Shown piece after piece: positions 45,010 through 56,582 of a stretch of 64,000 nucleotides of DNA. A program made the position numbers and the translations under genes. The stretch is from Capra hircus (Eukaryota; Chordata; Mammalia; Artiodactyla; Bovidae), in NCBI RefSeq assembly GCF_001704415.2, contig NC_030821.1, forward strand, positions 38,423,210-38,487,209, given 5' to 3'. The notes below the pieces were generated by a model. The model was not told the origin of the DNA. It searched no databases and saw only the letters and a list, made by a program, of their open reading frames with translations. Position 1 is the first letter of the stretch. Each line of letters begins with the position of its first letter.

Positions 45010-45545
45010 TGGTCACTGAAGAAAACTTTTAGCTCTCTTCTCATTTCATTTTGAATTGAATCCTAACATCTCATACAAGGTGGTCAGCCTCTGTGCACTG
45101 TCCTGACCCCACCCCACCACCCTCACCTCCATACCTCTACCCACACTTTCTAAGTGACAACCGTCTTTCTATTTCTGCAAGTTGCTTCTACCTCTGGACC
45201 ACATGCATGCCCTTTGCTCTCATGAATACTCTTCGTGTGGCTGAGTTCTTCTAATACATCAGGATTCAGTTTACATGTCACTATGTCTGGGAGGCCAACT
45301 CAGGCCTTATTACCTACACAGATAGCTTCTATAGCAATGCCCACCCTTTGTCAATTATCTGGCACTTCATATTTTAGCATTTGTCATTGTTTTTGCTTGT
45401 TTAGTGTCTGGTCTCTCACCAGACTCTGAATTGTATGAGGACAAAAACTTGGTTTCACCTCTCACCCTGGCACCCAGTGCTTATTTCAGGGCCCAGCAAA
45501 CAGTGTGCGCTCAGTAAATATTTGCAAAGGAAACTAAATTAATGA
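45010..45545 (+). repeat. L2 LINE 3' end
   Basis: atcctaacatctcatacaag … catgccctttgctctc … caggattcagtttacatgtc … gaggccaactcaggcc … ttgtatgaggacaaaaacttgg … gtgcgctcagtaaatatttgc follows the L2 terminal order. Confidence 0.75.
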
Positions 45546-45829
45546 GGGCATTTTAAGAAAACTTTCCCTCAGTGTGCAGTATTTTCTGAGGAATTTCAAG
45601 AAGATTAAAGTTTTATTGGGGATTATAACTGCTTTGGGCAGAATTCGTTTTAGAGGAAGTCTTACTGTCCAGACTATCTTTGGTTTATGTATTTTGTCTC
45701 ATGAATTTAAAGAGGAAAAGAGATTTCAATAAAATGTTGTGCCATTAAAAAAAAAATCTAAGCAGCAACATTGAGTTTATGTATCTTGCTTTTAAGAATT
45801 CCTACAGCATTGCCATCAAAGTTATCATT
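45546..45829. other. Unique stretch, no gene seen
   Basis: Nothing recognised. Confidence 0.5.
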
Positions 45830-46172
45830 CCTGCACTCGAGAACATTCCAGCCCAGTGAGGGCAGATGCGTGTGGAAAAATGACTAATGCATAATCGTAA
45901 AACTTTGTGATAAGGACCCGAGATGCTTTTGGAGCACCTCACAGAATGAGGGTAGAAGGGAGGAGATGTGGCCGTGCAGAAGATTCTTTAAATGAGGCAA
46001 CACTTGGGCCGAGCCTTGAAAGATACCGTGACATTGACCAGGAGGAGACAAGAAGGAGAGGGGGAGGGGAGCAGTGGGCAGCAGGTTGGCAGGCTCTGGA
46101 CTGTGTGGTACTGGGGTACCAAGTCTCAGAGGGAGCTTTGAAGGGTCGGAGAGCCACATGACCAGACCTCCC
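45830..46172 (-). repeat. L2-like ancient repeat, antisense
   Basis: ctcgagaacattccagcccagtgagg … cttgggccgagccttgaaagatac … ggagagccacatgaccagac resembles antisense L2. Confidence 0.5.
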
Positions 46173-46174
46173 TT

Positions 46175-46318
46175 TATATATACATGGATAAATAGATAGA
46201 TAGAGCTGGCCCCGCTATGCAGCATAGGAGATCTTAGTTCCCCAGCTAGGGGCTGAACCCGTGCCCCCTGCATTGAAATGCAGAGTTTCAACCACTGATC
46301 TGCCAGTGAGATCCCCAG
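46175..46318 (-). mobile_element. CHR-type tRNA-Glu SINE
   Basis: ggagatcttagttccccagctagg, ggctgaacccgtgccccctg, caaccactgatctgccagtgag. Confidence 0.82.
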
Positions 46319-47074
46319 ATTTATATTTTTGATTGAGGAGAACTATGAACCTGGAATAAGTGACTTAAGCCATAGTTTCACTGGGCAGATTCCATGTGAA
46401 AAGTGGCCACCACAGAACAGCTGCCTTTGGCATTCAGAAGAAAGTGGACTGACCCGCAGATTCCCGGAAGCTTCAAGCACCATGGCAAGCCTGCAGCTCA
46501 CTAGGAACTTGCAGCTGCTCCCGGGCATGGAGGTGTGAGGAATGAGACTGTTCTTTTTGGCAAAGAATACACTGTATCTTGCAATGTCCCTGAGGCCAGG
46601 ATGTAAGCAGCAACTGGGCTTTCCAACAGTTCCATGCAACTGGGAAGTCGAGTGAACATGGACTCTGAAACAATCTCTGTAGGCTGGATAATCAGCAGTG
46701 CTTAAAAGGTTAGAATTGAATAAGGATAAATGATAAAGGGCACATTAAGAATAACGATAGTAAAACAGACAGAAACTCCACAAGTACAGATGAGAAAGCT
46801 GTGGTCGACTAGAAGCATACGTAGAAAAGATTTTGGAGTTTTGAGTGAGTCAGTGTAGTCAGCCATGTATGATGAGGGTGCTGAGAAAGTTAATACGAAT
46901 TTAAACCACCTTGATAGTATTCTGGTATTCAAGATTAGGGAGGTGACAAACACTGTTCAACAAGGGAAAGAAAAGAATATTTGAAGTAATTCAAGTCACA
47001 GAGAAGAGGAATGAGGTCATACAAATTAGCTCAGGAGGCCAGTATAGAACCAGCCAGTTACAAGAGCAGGGAAG
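46319..47074. other. Unique stretch, no gene seen
   Basis: Short opposing open frames lie around 46330-46670. A good Kozak context (caccatggc, 46479-46487) opens only an 18-residue frame, so no gene is called. Confidence 0.5.
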
Positions 47075-47786
47075 TACAAACAGTAAGTGCTAGAGAGGGT
47101 ATGGAGAAAAAGGAGCCTCCTTACACTGCTGGTGAGAATGCAAACTCATACATTGCTGTGGAGACTGGTATGGAGGGTCCTCAAAACACTAAAGATAGAA
47201 TTATCATACGATCCAGCAATCCTACTCCTGGGCATATATCTGAAGAAAACCATAATTTGAGAAGATGCAGTTACCCTAATGTTCATTGCAGCACAATTTA
47301 AATAGACAGGATATGTAATATGGAAGCAACCTAAATGTCCATCAACAGATGAATGGATAAAACAGATGTGGTACATATATATATAATGGAATATTACTCA
47401 GCCATAAACAAAAACAAAAACAAAACAAAATAATCCCATTTGCAGCAAGATGGATAGACCTAGAGATTGTCATACTGAGTGAAGTAAGGCAGACAGAGAA
47501 AGACAAATATGTGATATCACTTATATGCGGAAACTAAAAAATGGTACAAATGAACTTATTTACAAAACAGAAAAAGAGTCACAGATGTAGAAAACAAACT
47601 TACGGTTACCAAGGGACAAATGGAGGGGGAGGATAAACTGGGAGACTGGCATTGACATATACACATTACTGTATATTAAATAAATAGCTATTAAGAACCT
47701 ACTGTATAGCACAGCAAACTCTGCTCAATGCTCTGTAATGACCTATATGGGAAAAGAACCTGATAGAGCGGAAACATATATATAGG
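47075..47786 (+). mobile_element. L1 LINE 3' end
   Basis: gtgctagagagggtatggag … tccagcaatcctactcctgggc … cctaaatgtccatcaacag … atggaatattactcagcc … accaagggacaaatgg … cctactgtatagcac. The last ORF2 codons and the 3' UTR, with stops. Confidence 0.92.
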
Positions 47787-47990
47787 CTTCCTTGGTGGAC
47801 CAGAGAGTAAAGAATTGCCCTGCAGTGCAGGATTCAATCCCTGGGTCAGGAAGGTCCCCTGGAGGAGGGCATGGCAACCACTCCAATATTCTTGCCTGGG
47901 GAACTCCATGGACAGAGGAGCCTGGTGGGCTACACAGTCCACGGGGTTACAAAGAGTTGGACATGACTGAGCGACTAACACTTTCACTTT
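47787..47990 (+). mobile_element. Bov-tA SINE at the L1 terminus
   Basis: Head ggcttccttggtggaccagagag with a short deletion in the B-box area, full Bov-A body. Inserted at or very near the end of the L1. Confidence 0.92.
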
Positions 47991-48590
47991 TTTAAATAAG
48001 AAAATGTAGTGATGGCAAGGAAAATGCAGAAAAACAACAACAACAAAAACAATAGCTTCAGAAAAAAGCAGGACGTTAAAAGCATCTTAGGTTTATGATT
48101 GGGGTTGCAAACAGTGTATAGGCACTGTTGCTTTGATAAAAAATATAATAGATTTATTTTATGACACTGGAAAATAGTTTCTTAAAAGGAAAGCTAAACA
48201 AGCAACTTCCACCAGCTTCTTTTAAAAAGATTTAGCAAAGTTTCATCTAATAACATATTAGGATAACATACAACATCACACAGTTTCTACAACTGGCCTT
48301 TGGTTCTCTTTACCTTACTAATCTCAGAGCAAACAGAAACCTCACGACCAGCAGTAATATTTCCACTTCTCAGTAAACCTTCTTGAAAGAACAGATATTG
48401 ATAAGAGTGGCAATTAACCATTTTATTGCCCATTGTAAATTAGCGATTAAAAGCCAGAATTATTCATTGTTAGGTTGGCAAGCATTCTCTTTTTGGTAGT
48501 ATTTTTTTCTTGTTCTAGAAGTCTGGTGTATTCTATCAATATAAAGTGATAGTAAAATTAATCAGTCTTGAGCACTCTTCTGTTCTCAAT
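47991..48590. other. Unique stretch, no gene seen
   Basis: Nothing recognised. Confidence 0.5.
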
Positions 48591-48812
48591 GCCCCACCCT
48601 CCAGGAAGCAGCCAGAGATATTTGTTTAAATGACAGAAGACTTTCATTTCTTTTAGGATATAATCCAAACTCCATCCCAGAAAGCAGGGTTGTGAATCTC
48701 ATTTCATGCTACTTTTCCTCTGTTCATCTTGTCCCAGCCACATGGACCTTTATCGTATCCTTAGTCATGCCTTTCTTTTCCCCAAATGAGGGCCTTTAAA
48801 CTGTTCTTTACT
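48591..48812 (+). repeat. Probable L2 3' fragment
   Basis: ttaggatataatccaaactcc … tgctacttttcctctgttcatcttgtcccagccacatgg … ctttcttttcccc resembles L2. Weak. Confidence 0.45.
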
Positions 48813-48829
48813 CAGTTTAGCTTTATCTG

Positions 48830-49265
48830 TATAGCCAAAGCTATGATTTTTCCAGTAGTCACATAGATGTGAGAGTTGGACCTTAAATAAGGCTGAGTGC
48901 TCCAGAATTGATGCTTTTGAACTGTAGTGTTGGAGAAGATTCTTGAAAGTCCACTGGACTGCAAGAAGATAAAACCAGTCAATCCTAAAGGAAATCAGCT
49001 CTGAATTTTCATTGAAAGGACTGATGCTGAAGCTGAAACTCCAATACTTTGGCCACCTATTGTGAAGAACTGACTTGTTGGAAAAGACCCTGATGCTGAG
49101 AAAGATTGAAGGCGGGAAAAGGGAATGACAGAGGATGAGATGGTTGGATGGCATCACCGACTCAATGGACACGAATTCGAACAAGCTCCGGGAGACAGAG
49201 AAGCCTGGCATGCTGCAATCCACGGGGTTGCTAACAGTCAGACACAACTGAGCAACGGAACAACA
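48830..49265 (+). mobile_element. BovB LINE, old 3' copy
   Basis: VKAMVFPVV-coding region to a diverged end (actgagcaacggaacaac). A 10-20-bp gap occurs in the VMDREAW-coding segment. The frame is broken. Confidence 0.9.
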
Positions 49266-50129
49266 GTTTACTTTTATTTAAAGGAACCACTAAGGCCACA
49301 GCCCACAATTGCTGTTTCTCTCTATCTCAGTTCCTTGCTTATTTCCTTCACACCATTTAGGGCTCCTTACAAACCCCTGTATTTTTTTCTTGGCTTGTTG
49401 TTCATTTTCATGTTTCTCCTACTAGGGAGGCAAGCAGGATGCCAACCAAAGGAAGATCATGATGAGAAGGGACTTGACCCCAAGAGAAATGCAGAACCAG
49501 TGAAAAGTTTTAAGAAAGGGAGAGAAAAGACCGGAATTGTACTTGCAACAGCTCTGTGGCAGAACAAATGAAGAGTGAAGAACAGTCTGGAAAATGGCAA
49601 GAGGGGGAGCCCCATCAGGAGACTATTGGGGTGGTCTAAGCTAAGAGTGATGATGGGGTGAACGAGGCATTGAATTGAGGCATTGAGAGGTGGAAGGAGG
49701 TAAATGGATTTAGGAGACATTTAGGAAATTGCACCAACAGACCTAGTGATTTTCTGTCGAGAGAAAGGGAGGAAGAGAAATCTAGATGATACAAGGCTTC
49801 TGGCTTGGGCAACTGAGTGGTTGGATGACGTTGCCTTTGCTGCCATAGCCAGATGGGATGAAGACCATCCTTGAGGGTCAGTACAGAGTCTCTTTGGGAT
49901 CTGTTGAGTTTGAGGATCGTGGGAGTGAAGATGACCTGTTGAGAGTCAGAATCCCCCCAAATGCATTGGCTTAGAGAGGCAGATGCTTACTCCATACATA
50001 TCTTTAAAAGAATATAAAAATATTTTTATTCATTGTAGTACCAGCAAATGGTAGACAAGAGTGGCATCACATGTGCCAAGGATATGATTACTTCAATTAT
50101 CTAGGTTAATTAGGGATGCTGAAGGGCCC
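49266..50129 (-). repeat. Mixed unique and L2-like antisense sequence
   Basis: From about 49590 to 49960 the text resembles old antisense L2-type DNA (ggagactattggggtggtctaag … cttgggcaactgagtgg … gttgagtttgaggatcg). The remainder is unassigned. Confidence 0.4.
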
Positions 50130-50348
50130 AGTGACTAAGAGATGTGCTCTGTTGTCAAAGTCACTATGAGTCCCAGCTTTGTACTGCTTAACTGTACACC
50201 CTGTGACAAGCTGCTTGGCTTTTTTGGAGTATCAATTTCCTTATCTGTAAAATGAGACATTTTCCCCTATTTGTAGTGTTGTGCAGAGTTAATGCAATAC
50301 TTCATGCAAGGTGCTTAGCGTCTGCAAAGTGTAGGAGAAAGAAACCAC
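50130..50348 (+). repeat. MIR SINE
   Basis: gtgacaagctgcttggc … tcaatttccttatctgtaaaatgagac … gcagagttaatgcaatacttcatgcaaggtgcttagc. Confidence 0.85.
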
Positions 50349-50387
50349 TAGTCCACCCCTTATTTAAGGATTATTCATGGCCTTTAA

Positions 50388-50558
50388 GGGCTTCCCTGGT
50401 GGCTCAGATGGTAAAGAATTCACCTGCCATGCAGGAGACCTGGGTTTGATCCCTGGGTTGGGAAGATCCCCTGGAGAAGGGACAGAGGAGCCTGGCAGGC
50501 TACAGTCCACAGGGTTGCAAAGAGTTGGACACAACTGAGTGACTTTCACTTTGATTCC
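50388..50558 (+). mobile_element. Bov-tA SINE, internally deleted
   Basis: Full tRNA head, then a jump from ggagaaggg to acagaggagcc (about 45 bp of the Bov-A body lost). Similar short forms occur at 39802-39964. Confidence 0.92.
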
Positions 50559-50659
50559 CTTTAAAGCTGATTCCAGCTCAGAGATATAAGATTATGTCAG
50601 ATACAACTAGTGTAATTCAATTCTATGTTTTTCCAATAATAAATATTATTGATTAGCTT

Positions 50660-50920
50660 ATTTCTTTTTGGCTGCCTTGTGTCTTTCTGCACTAGACCTT
50701 TCTCTTGTTGCAGTGAGCAAGGGCTGCTCTCTAGTTGCAATGCATGGGCTTTCACTGAAGTGGCTACTCTTGTTGCGGAGCACAGGCTCTAGGCACATGG
50801 GCTATGTAGTTGGGCTTAGTCGCCCTGAGGCATGTGGAATCTTCCCAAGCTAGGGATTGAACCCATGTCCCCTGCGTTGGCAAGTGAATTCTTAACCACT
50901 GGACCATCAAGGAAGTCCTC
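50660..50920 (-). mobile_element. CHR-2 SINE
   Basis: ttatttctttttggctgcc … gttgcagtgagcaaggg … gttgcggagcacaggctctagg … gggattgaacccatgtcccctg … accactggaccatcaagg. Confidence 0.9.
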
Positions 50921-50921
50921 T

Positions 50922-51251
50922 GATAGTATTTTTTGATAAAACTTTGAGATCAGATCTATTGGCATTCTGACTACATTTACACAGATGGCCACAAAAGGCT
51001 AATACACAAGCCAAAGCCACAAAAATAATTTCGCAAGCCAAAATCATTCCCCAAGTAAAGGGGCTATTTGGAGGAGCTGATGTCCCCAGTTTTAAGTAGT
51101 CAAACTTCAGTAACAGCTGAGGCACAATCAAGAGCAAAAAATGTAGTATTAGAAAGATTAGACACCTGTTGACTGTGACAGTGTTCAAAGGCTTCTTTCT
51201 AATGGATATACGGTATACAGGAATGGGGATGATGACATGTAGTAGTGATTC
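50922..51251 (-). CDS. Possible host exon or chance frame: membrane-protein-like, unassigned
   Basis: I do not recognise this protein. On the minus strand an uninterrupted frame of about 110 codons runs from 51251 to the edge of a CHR-2 SINE at about 50921 and ends inside the SINE. Directly upstream, ctctag at 51257-51252 could act as a 3' splice site, with only a modest pyrimidine tract; the same TAG is an in-frame stop if unspliced. The translation contains two strongly hydrophobic segments (CLIFLILHFLLLIVPQLLL and MILACEIIFVALACVLAF) joined by a short loop, a basic stretch before them (RKK) and a Cys-rich end (CGHLCKC). A Met start within the frame is internal only. Chance frames of this length are expected a few times in a 64-kb AT-rich window, so this is a hypothesis, not a gene call. 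Confidence 0.2.
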
Positions 51252-51467
51252 CTAGAGCCTACCCAATTGGAATATTGTACACAAAGCAAATAAACCTTAC
51301 AGACATTTGTGGAGGCAACAGATGCCACTTATTCTGAGAAAAGTGTTTCATTTTGTAGCTTTATGCTTTGGAACATTCTGAGTTATAATTAACTACTCAG
51401 GTTCTTACTCTTCATTCTGTGTGTGATATTCTAACCCTTCCCCTTTTTTTATCCCCAGAAATTCTGT

Positions 51468-51618
51468 GTTTTTTTGTTTGTTTGTTCTTTGTTTTCTTTT
51501 TGTTTTTTGCCCATGCAGCATGGCTTGCAGGATCTTAGTTCCCTGACCAGGGGTGGAACCTGGGTCCTCAGCATTGAAAGTACCAAGTCCTAACCGCTGT
51601 ACTGCCAGGGAATTCCCA
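51468..51618 (-). mobile_element. CHR-type tRNA-Glu SINE
   Basis: Perfect 11-bp TSD agaaattctgt (51457-51467 and 51619-51629). Interior ttgcccatgcagcatggcttg … aggggtggaacctgg … taaccgctgtactgccaggg. Confidence 0.94.
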
Positions 51619-51629
51619 AGAAATTCTGT

Positions 51630-53203
51630 TTTAGATATAAACTATACTTTCCTTTTTCTGGGCAGGAAATAAAAACAACATAAATAGCAGGAAGGAGTAT
51701 ATGTTTTATGAGGAACTATATAACAGGTTACGGAAGTAATTGTTTTTTTAATCAATTTGTGCCTAAAATGTTTCTGACCTTTAGAGACATTTGAAGGTTC
51801 ACGTATATGACTTCCAGGAAGTAGTTAAAAATTCTTCTCTGTTTGTTTAGGCAAGAAGATTGGTTATCCAGTAAGTGGCAGCAAACAGCTTATAGAGTCA
51901 TCTTTTCCAATTTCCTAACTCTCAGATTCTATGAATGAAGCAGAATCATTGATTGAGCAAATGGAAATGAACTTGAAAGTAGACCATGCACTTTATGACT
52001 CTCCGAAGAAGCAAATATGAATCTGTCACTTCCTTCTGTCTGAGAAGTTTTTAAGGGCAATAGAGTGTACTGATGAGTGAGCATTCAGAAGATACCATAG
52101 GCATTTTCTGCATGACTTAATTCTTTTTCAGACACAACAGATTCTGATGATTTACAATCGTCAGTGTAAACTCATAACACTGCACTGCCAGCTAGGGATC
52201 GCAGGCTTTATAGAAAAGTGAGAGAATTGTATAGGATTGTCATGGTCACCATATACCTAAAATTTCCTGGGACAGTCCCAATTTCAAAGATTCTAGGTTG
52301 TTATTCCTTTCATTCTACTCCTTATTAGACCATGCATTTAGGTTTGAAACATATGTTCTTAAAGATCCACAGTTGTTCTTAGATATATGTTAAGTAATAT
52401 TTTCTAGAATCAAAGAAACTATCTTTGAAAATAATTTATGAGTTTTTAAAAATTATCTTAGGAAAAGTGACTTCCTTTCTTACAAATTATGGGAAAGCCA
52501 CCTGAACAGCCTTGGCATAGATTGATGATGACTTGATCAGTTTTCATAGTATTGCAATGCTATAAATACGAGGGGATTTTACCATTGCCAGTTTCATGAG
52601 CACAGCATACAGACACACTGAAATATTTTTGAAGGCTAACTAAGAAGTAGCATTTTAGTTTAATTCAGTTTCTGTGGCTACTTCCTAGAGTCTGAAAGAA
52701 ACAGTTAAAGAATGTTCCTGAAACAAAGTTGCTAATCAGGAAAAATATGATATTTAGACTACACTTGATACTAATGGCCAAAAAATGACCTGGAAAAAGT
52801 TACCTTTAAAGGACAGTCAACCTTTTTATGACAAATTCTTAAAAAAAAAAAAAGATTCTCCTATTGAAATTTTTATATTGCTGAAAATTGGTTTGGATTA
52901 AAAGTGAAACTTCAGATCACCTTTCTGGGGACAGAAGCCATAGAAAACTTGAAAAATTCCAAAAAAATTTTTATACTAATTTTGAAAAGAAGCAGTTGAG
53001 CATACAGAAATGCTCCTTCCTTATTTAAATGGAACTTGCTAAAGAATTAAGAGCTTATTAGAGGTACATTCTGCCTACAGTCATATTTTACTGTGTTTTG
53101 CAAATAAAGTTGTTTGTTGACATCATTTTGAGGATATCCATGGTGCTTTTCAATTACTGTCCAACAACACTAACATTTGCTTGTCATTAAGTAATTTGCA
53201 TCA
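51630..53203. other. Long unique stretch, no gene seen
   Basis: AT-rich with an A run at 52843-52854. No repeat consensus or coding signal recognised over 1.5 kb, the cleanest unique block in the second half of the window. Confidence 0.55.
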
Positions 53204-53213
53204 TCATTTGTCT

Positions 53214-54037
53214 CAGTTCAGCCGCTCAGTCGTGTCCAACTCTTTGTGACCCCATGAATCACAGCACGCCAGGCCTCCCTGTCCATCACCAACTCCTGGA
53301 GTTCACTCAGACTCACGTCCATTGAGTCAGTGATGCCATCCAGCCATCTCATCCTCTGTCATCCCCTTCTCCTCCTGCCCCCAATCCCTCCCAGCATCAG
53401 AGTCTTTTCCAATGAGTCAACTCTTCGCATGAGGTGGCCAAAGTACTGGAGTTTCAGCTTTAGCATCATTCCTTCCAAAGAAATCCCAGGGCTGATCTCC
53501 TTCAGAAGGGACTGGTTGGATCTCCTTGCAGTCCAAGGGGCTCTCAAGAGTCTTCTCCAACACCACAGTTCAAAAGCATCAGCAATGGCATCCCACTCCA
53601 GTGTTCTTGCCTGGAGAATCCCAGGGATGGGGGAGCCTGGTGGGCTGCTGTCTATGGAGTCACACAGAGTCTGACATGACTGAAGTGACTTAGCAGTAGC
53701 AGTAGCAGTAGCAGCCTTCTTCATAGTCCAACTCTCACATCCATACATGACCACTGGAAAAACCATAGCCTTGACTAGATGGACCTTAGTTGGCACAGTA
53801 ATGTCTCTGCTTTGAATATACTATCTAGGTTGGTCATAACTTTTCTTCCAAGGAGCAAGCGTCTTTTAATTTCATGGCTGCAATCACCATCTGCAGTGAT
53901 TTTGGAGCCCCCCAAAATAAAGTCTGACATTGTTTCCACTGTTTCCCCATCTATTTCCCATGGAATGATGGGACCGGATGCCATGATCTTCATTTTCTGA
54001 ATGTTGAGCTTTAAGCCAACTTTTTCACTCTCCTCTT
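53214..54037 (-). mobile_element. BovB LINE 3' copy carrying half a Bov-A2
   Basis: Minus-strand BovB, TSD tcatttgtct (53204-53213 and 54038-54047). It covers the tail up to the EKVGLKLNIQ-coding region. Interrupted at 53581-53714 by a Bov-A2 half. The coding frame is open on both sides of the insertion for long stretches. Confidence 0.95.
53581..53714 (+). mobile_element. Bov-A2, 3' half, replacing part of BovB
   Basis: caatggcatcccactccagtg to a gtagcagtagcag tail, the second Bov-A unit only. About 13-16 bp of the host BovB (attcttc…gctcag) are absent at the junction and no TSD is visible. Confidence 0.9.
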
Positions 54038-54341
54038 TCATTTGTCTAGCACCTGGCAACTTAACTCACTCTTATTTATTTTCTGTAAACTGACTTGGGC
54101 AAAATTTCTCCATTCTCTTTATCCTTGTCATTCCCTGAAGGGCCGAGGCTTATTATTCTGACTTGGTTTGTGCACTGAAGAGGTCAAAGGTGTCAGCTGA
54201 ATGACTGGAATGTTTTCCCCCTAGAAGAGCCTTTCCTTTCCTCCAAGGCAGGGGCAAGATCTAGAGATATTTGATTGGATTATCTGAAGTGTCACCCTTA
54301 TTCAGCCCAACAGAAATATAGTGTTTACCACAGGAAAATAA

Positions 54342-54698
54342 AAGACTTGTGTTTTTGCTTTGTTTTGCTTTGTTGGCTGCAGTAGGTCTTCACCGCTGCA
54401 TGGGCCTTTCTCTACTTGTGGCAAGTGGGGGCTACTCGCTAGCTGTGTTGCACGGGATTCTCATTGCTGTGGCTTCTCTTGTTATGGAGCATGGGCTCTG
54501 GGGCACATGGACTTCAGTAGCTGTGGCTTGAGGGCTCAGTAGTTGTGGTTCAGGGATCTAGAGCACAGGCTCAATAGATGTGGCTCGAAGGCTTAGTTGC
54601 TCTGCAGCCTGAAGGATCTGTCCAGACCAGGGATCGGATGTGTGTCTCCTGCATTAGCAGACAGATTCTTTGCTAGTGAGCCTAAGGGAAGCTCAAAA
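54342..54698 (-). mobile_element. CHR-2 SINE
   Basis: tgctttgttggctgcagtagg … ctctacttgtggcaagtgggggctac … cattgctgtggcttctcttg … gaccagggatcgg … tagtgagcctaagggaagc. Slightly longer than usual owing to a duplicated ctcagtagttgtgg-type segment. Confidence 0.88.
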
Positions 54699-55378
54699 TC
54701 AGTGTTTTTATAGTCACACAAATCAGAGTTTGAATTCCTATTCTGTTGCTTATTGCTTACAAGCTATATTCCAAGTCACTCAGTTTTGACACCTATGATA
54801 TAAGAAGGTCTGACAATTTTTTGAAGTTTAAGATATCTAGAATACTTAACTTTAGACCCTGGATTATAATAGGATTCAAATAAATGTTAGCTAATTTGTT
54901 CAAACAATGAATAATTTTCAGTATAAAAAATACAACACAATAGAGACATTAGAGGTAAATAAACAAGGCATCTTTTGTGCCTAGGTGGTATGATACAATG
55001 GGAAAAGTGTAGGATTCAGTAACCTACCTATCTTCATCATGCTTCTCAATTAATTAGCACCGTATTGCCTCCCAGAACTGTTAACGGTAGAGTTAGGCTC
55101 ATACAGTGAAACATTCTCTGCCCATCCCTTTCTGGACAGACACTGACTTATAATTTAATATCACTCTCATAATACTTGAAAAATAAGAGAGAAGAAACCA
55201 AATTTGAAGTGATTTAGGTTCTAGCTTATTTATCCAATGGGATGAATACGTTGATTATAACCTGTTGTTCTAAGTTCTTAGGCAGATAAACTAAGGGCTA
55301 TAAAGTGAATGACTTAAAGACACCCACACCAGCTCGGTAAAAAGTTGAGCCATTCTGATTTGCTAATTGCAGATCATT
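54699..55378. other. Unique AT-rich stretch, no gene seen
   Basis: Nothing recognised. Confidence 0.5.
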
Positions 55379-55696
55379 CATTCAACTTAGATTTATTAAC
55401 TGCTTGCCAAGTACAGGCATTGTACTTGGTGTGAATCATGCAACTGCAAATAGAACAGTCTTTGCCAAGAGCTTAAACAGATTATTACCACAATGTGATA
55501 AGAAGTTTAATTCATTTATTTATTTAAGAAGTATTTATAGAGTGCCTATTGGGTGCTAGGCATGGTGTTAGTGTCTTGGGTACAGCAGGAAAGAAGAAAG
55601 ACTCAGCGCATGATCCCATCATATATATAGTATAGTGGAGAAGATAGAAGTTTTAACCATAAACAGTTGTGACAAGGGAAGTATGAAGAACTATGA

Positions 55697-55917
55697 AAGT
55701 GGTAGTGCTTAGTCATGTCCAACTCTTTGCAACCTCATAAACTGTTGCCTGCCAGGCTTCACTGTCCATGGAATTCTCCAAGCAAGAATATTGAAGTGAG
55801 AAGCAACTTACAGCAGCAGCAGCCATTTCCTTCTCCAGAGGATCCTCCCAATCGAGGGACTGAACCTGGGTCTCCCACATTGCAGGCAGATTCTCTACCA
55901 TCAGAGCCACCATGCAA
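55697..55917 (-). mobile_element. Bov-tA SINE with a 24-bp Bov-A2-like tail insert
   Basis: Minus-strand Bov-tA. At 55799-55822 the sequence agaagcaacttacagcagc plus CAG replaces the expected ggttg between agtg and ccatttcc. The inserted text matches the plus-strand Bov-A2 3' end. Confidence 0.88.
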
Positions 55918-55969
55918 GCTATATGAGTGATCTTTAAAAAAAAAGGTGGGGGGACTTAATCAAGTGTGT

Positions 55970-56573
55970 GGCAAATAGATGGGGAAAAAGTGGAAACAGT
56001 GACAGATTTTGTTTTCTTGGGCTCTAAAATCACTGCAGATGGAGACTGCAGCCATGAAATTAAAAGATACTTGCTCCTTGGAAGAAAAGCTATGACAAAC
56101 CTAGATAGTATATTAAAAAGCAAAGACATCACTTTGCCAACAAAGGTCCATATAGTCAAAGTTATGGTCTTTCCAGTAGTCATAAAGAAGGCTGAGTGCC
56201 TAAAAATTGATGCTTTCGAACTGTAGTGCTGGAGAAAACTCTTGACAGTCCCTTGGACAGCAAGAAGATCAACCCAGTCAATCCTAAAGGAAATCAACCC
56301 TGAGTATTCATTGGAAGGATGGAAGCTGAAGCTCCGATACTTTGGACACCTGATGCAAAGAGCTGACTCATTGGAAAAGATCCTGATGCTGGGAAAGATT
56401 GAAGGCAGGAGGAGAAGGGGACAATAGAAGATGAGATGGTTGGATGGCATCACCAACTCGATGGACATGAATTTGAGCAAACTCCAGGAGATAATAAAGG
56501 ACAGGGAAGCCTGGCATGCTGCAGATCATGGGGTTGCAAAGAGTCGGACACAATTGAGCAACTAAACAATAGT
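55970..56573 (+). mobile_element. BovB LINE, first of a head-to-tail pair (older)
   Basis: Starts in the WEIDGETVETVSDF-coding region. The first 75 or so codons are open (…VTDFVFLGSKITADGDCSHEIK) until a 26-bp loss in the VMYGCESW region. It ends acaattgagcaactaaac. Confidence 0.92.
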
Positions 56574-56582
56574 GACAATCTA

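Noticed and set aside
46479..46538. Short ORF with a strong Kozak context
   Set aside because: Only 18-20 codons, with no evidence of transcription or conservation visible.
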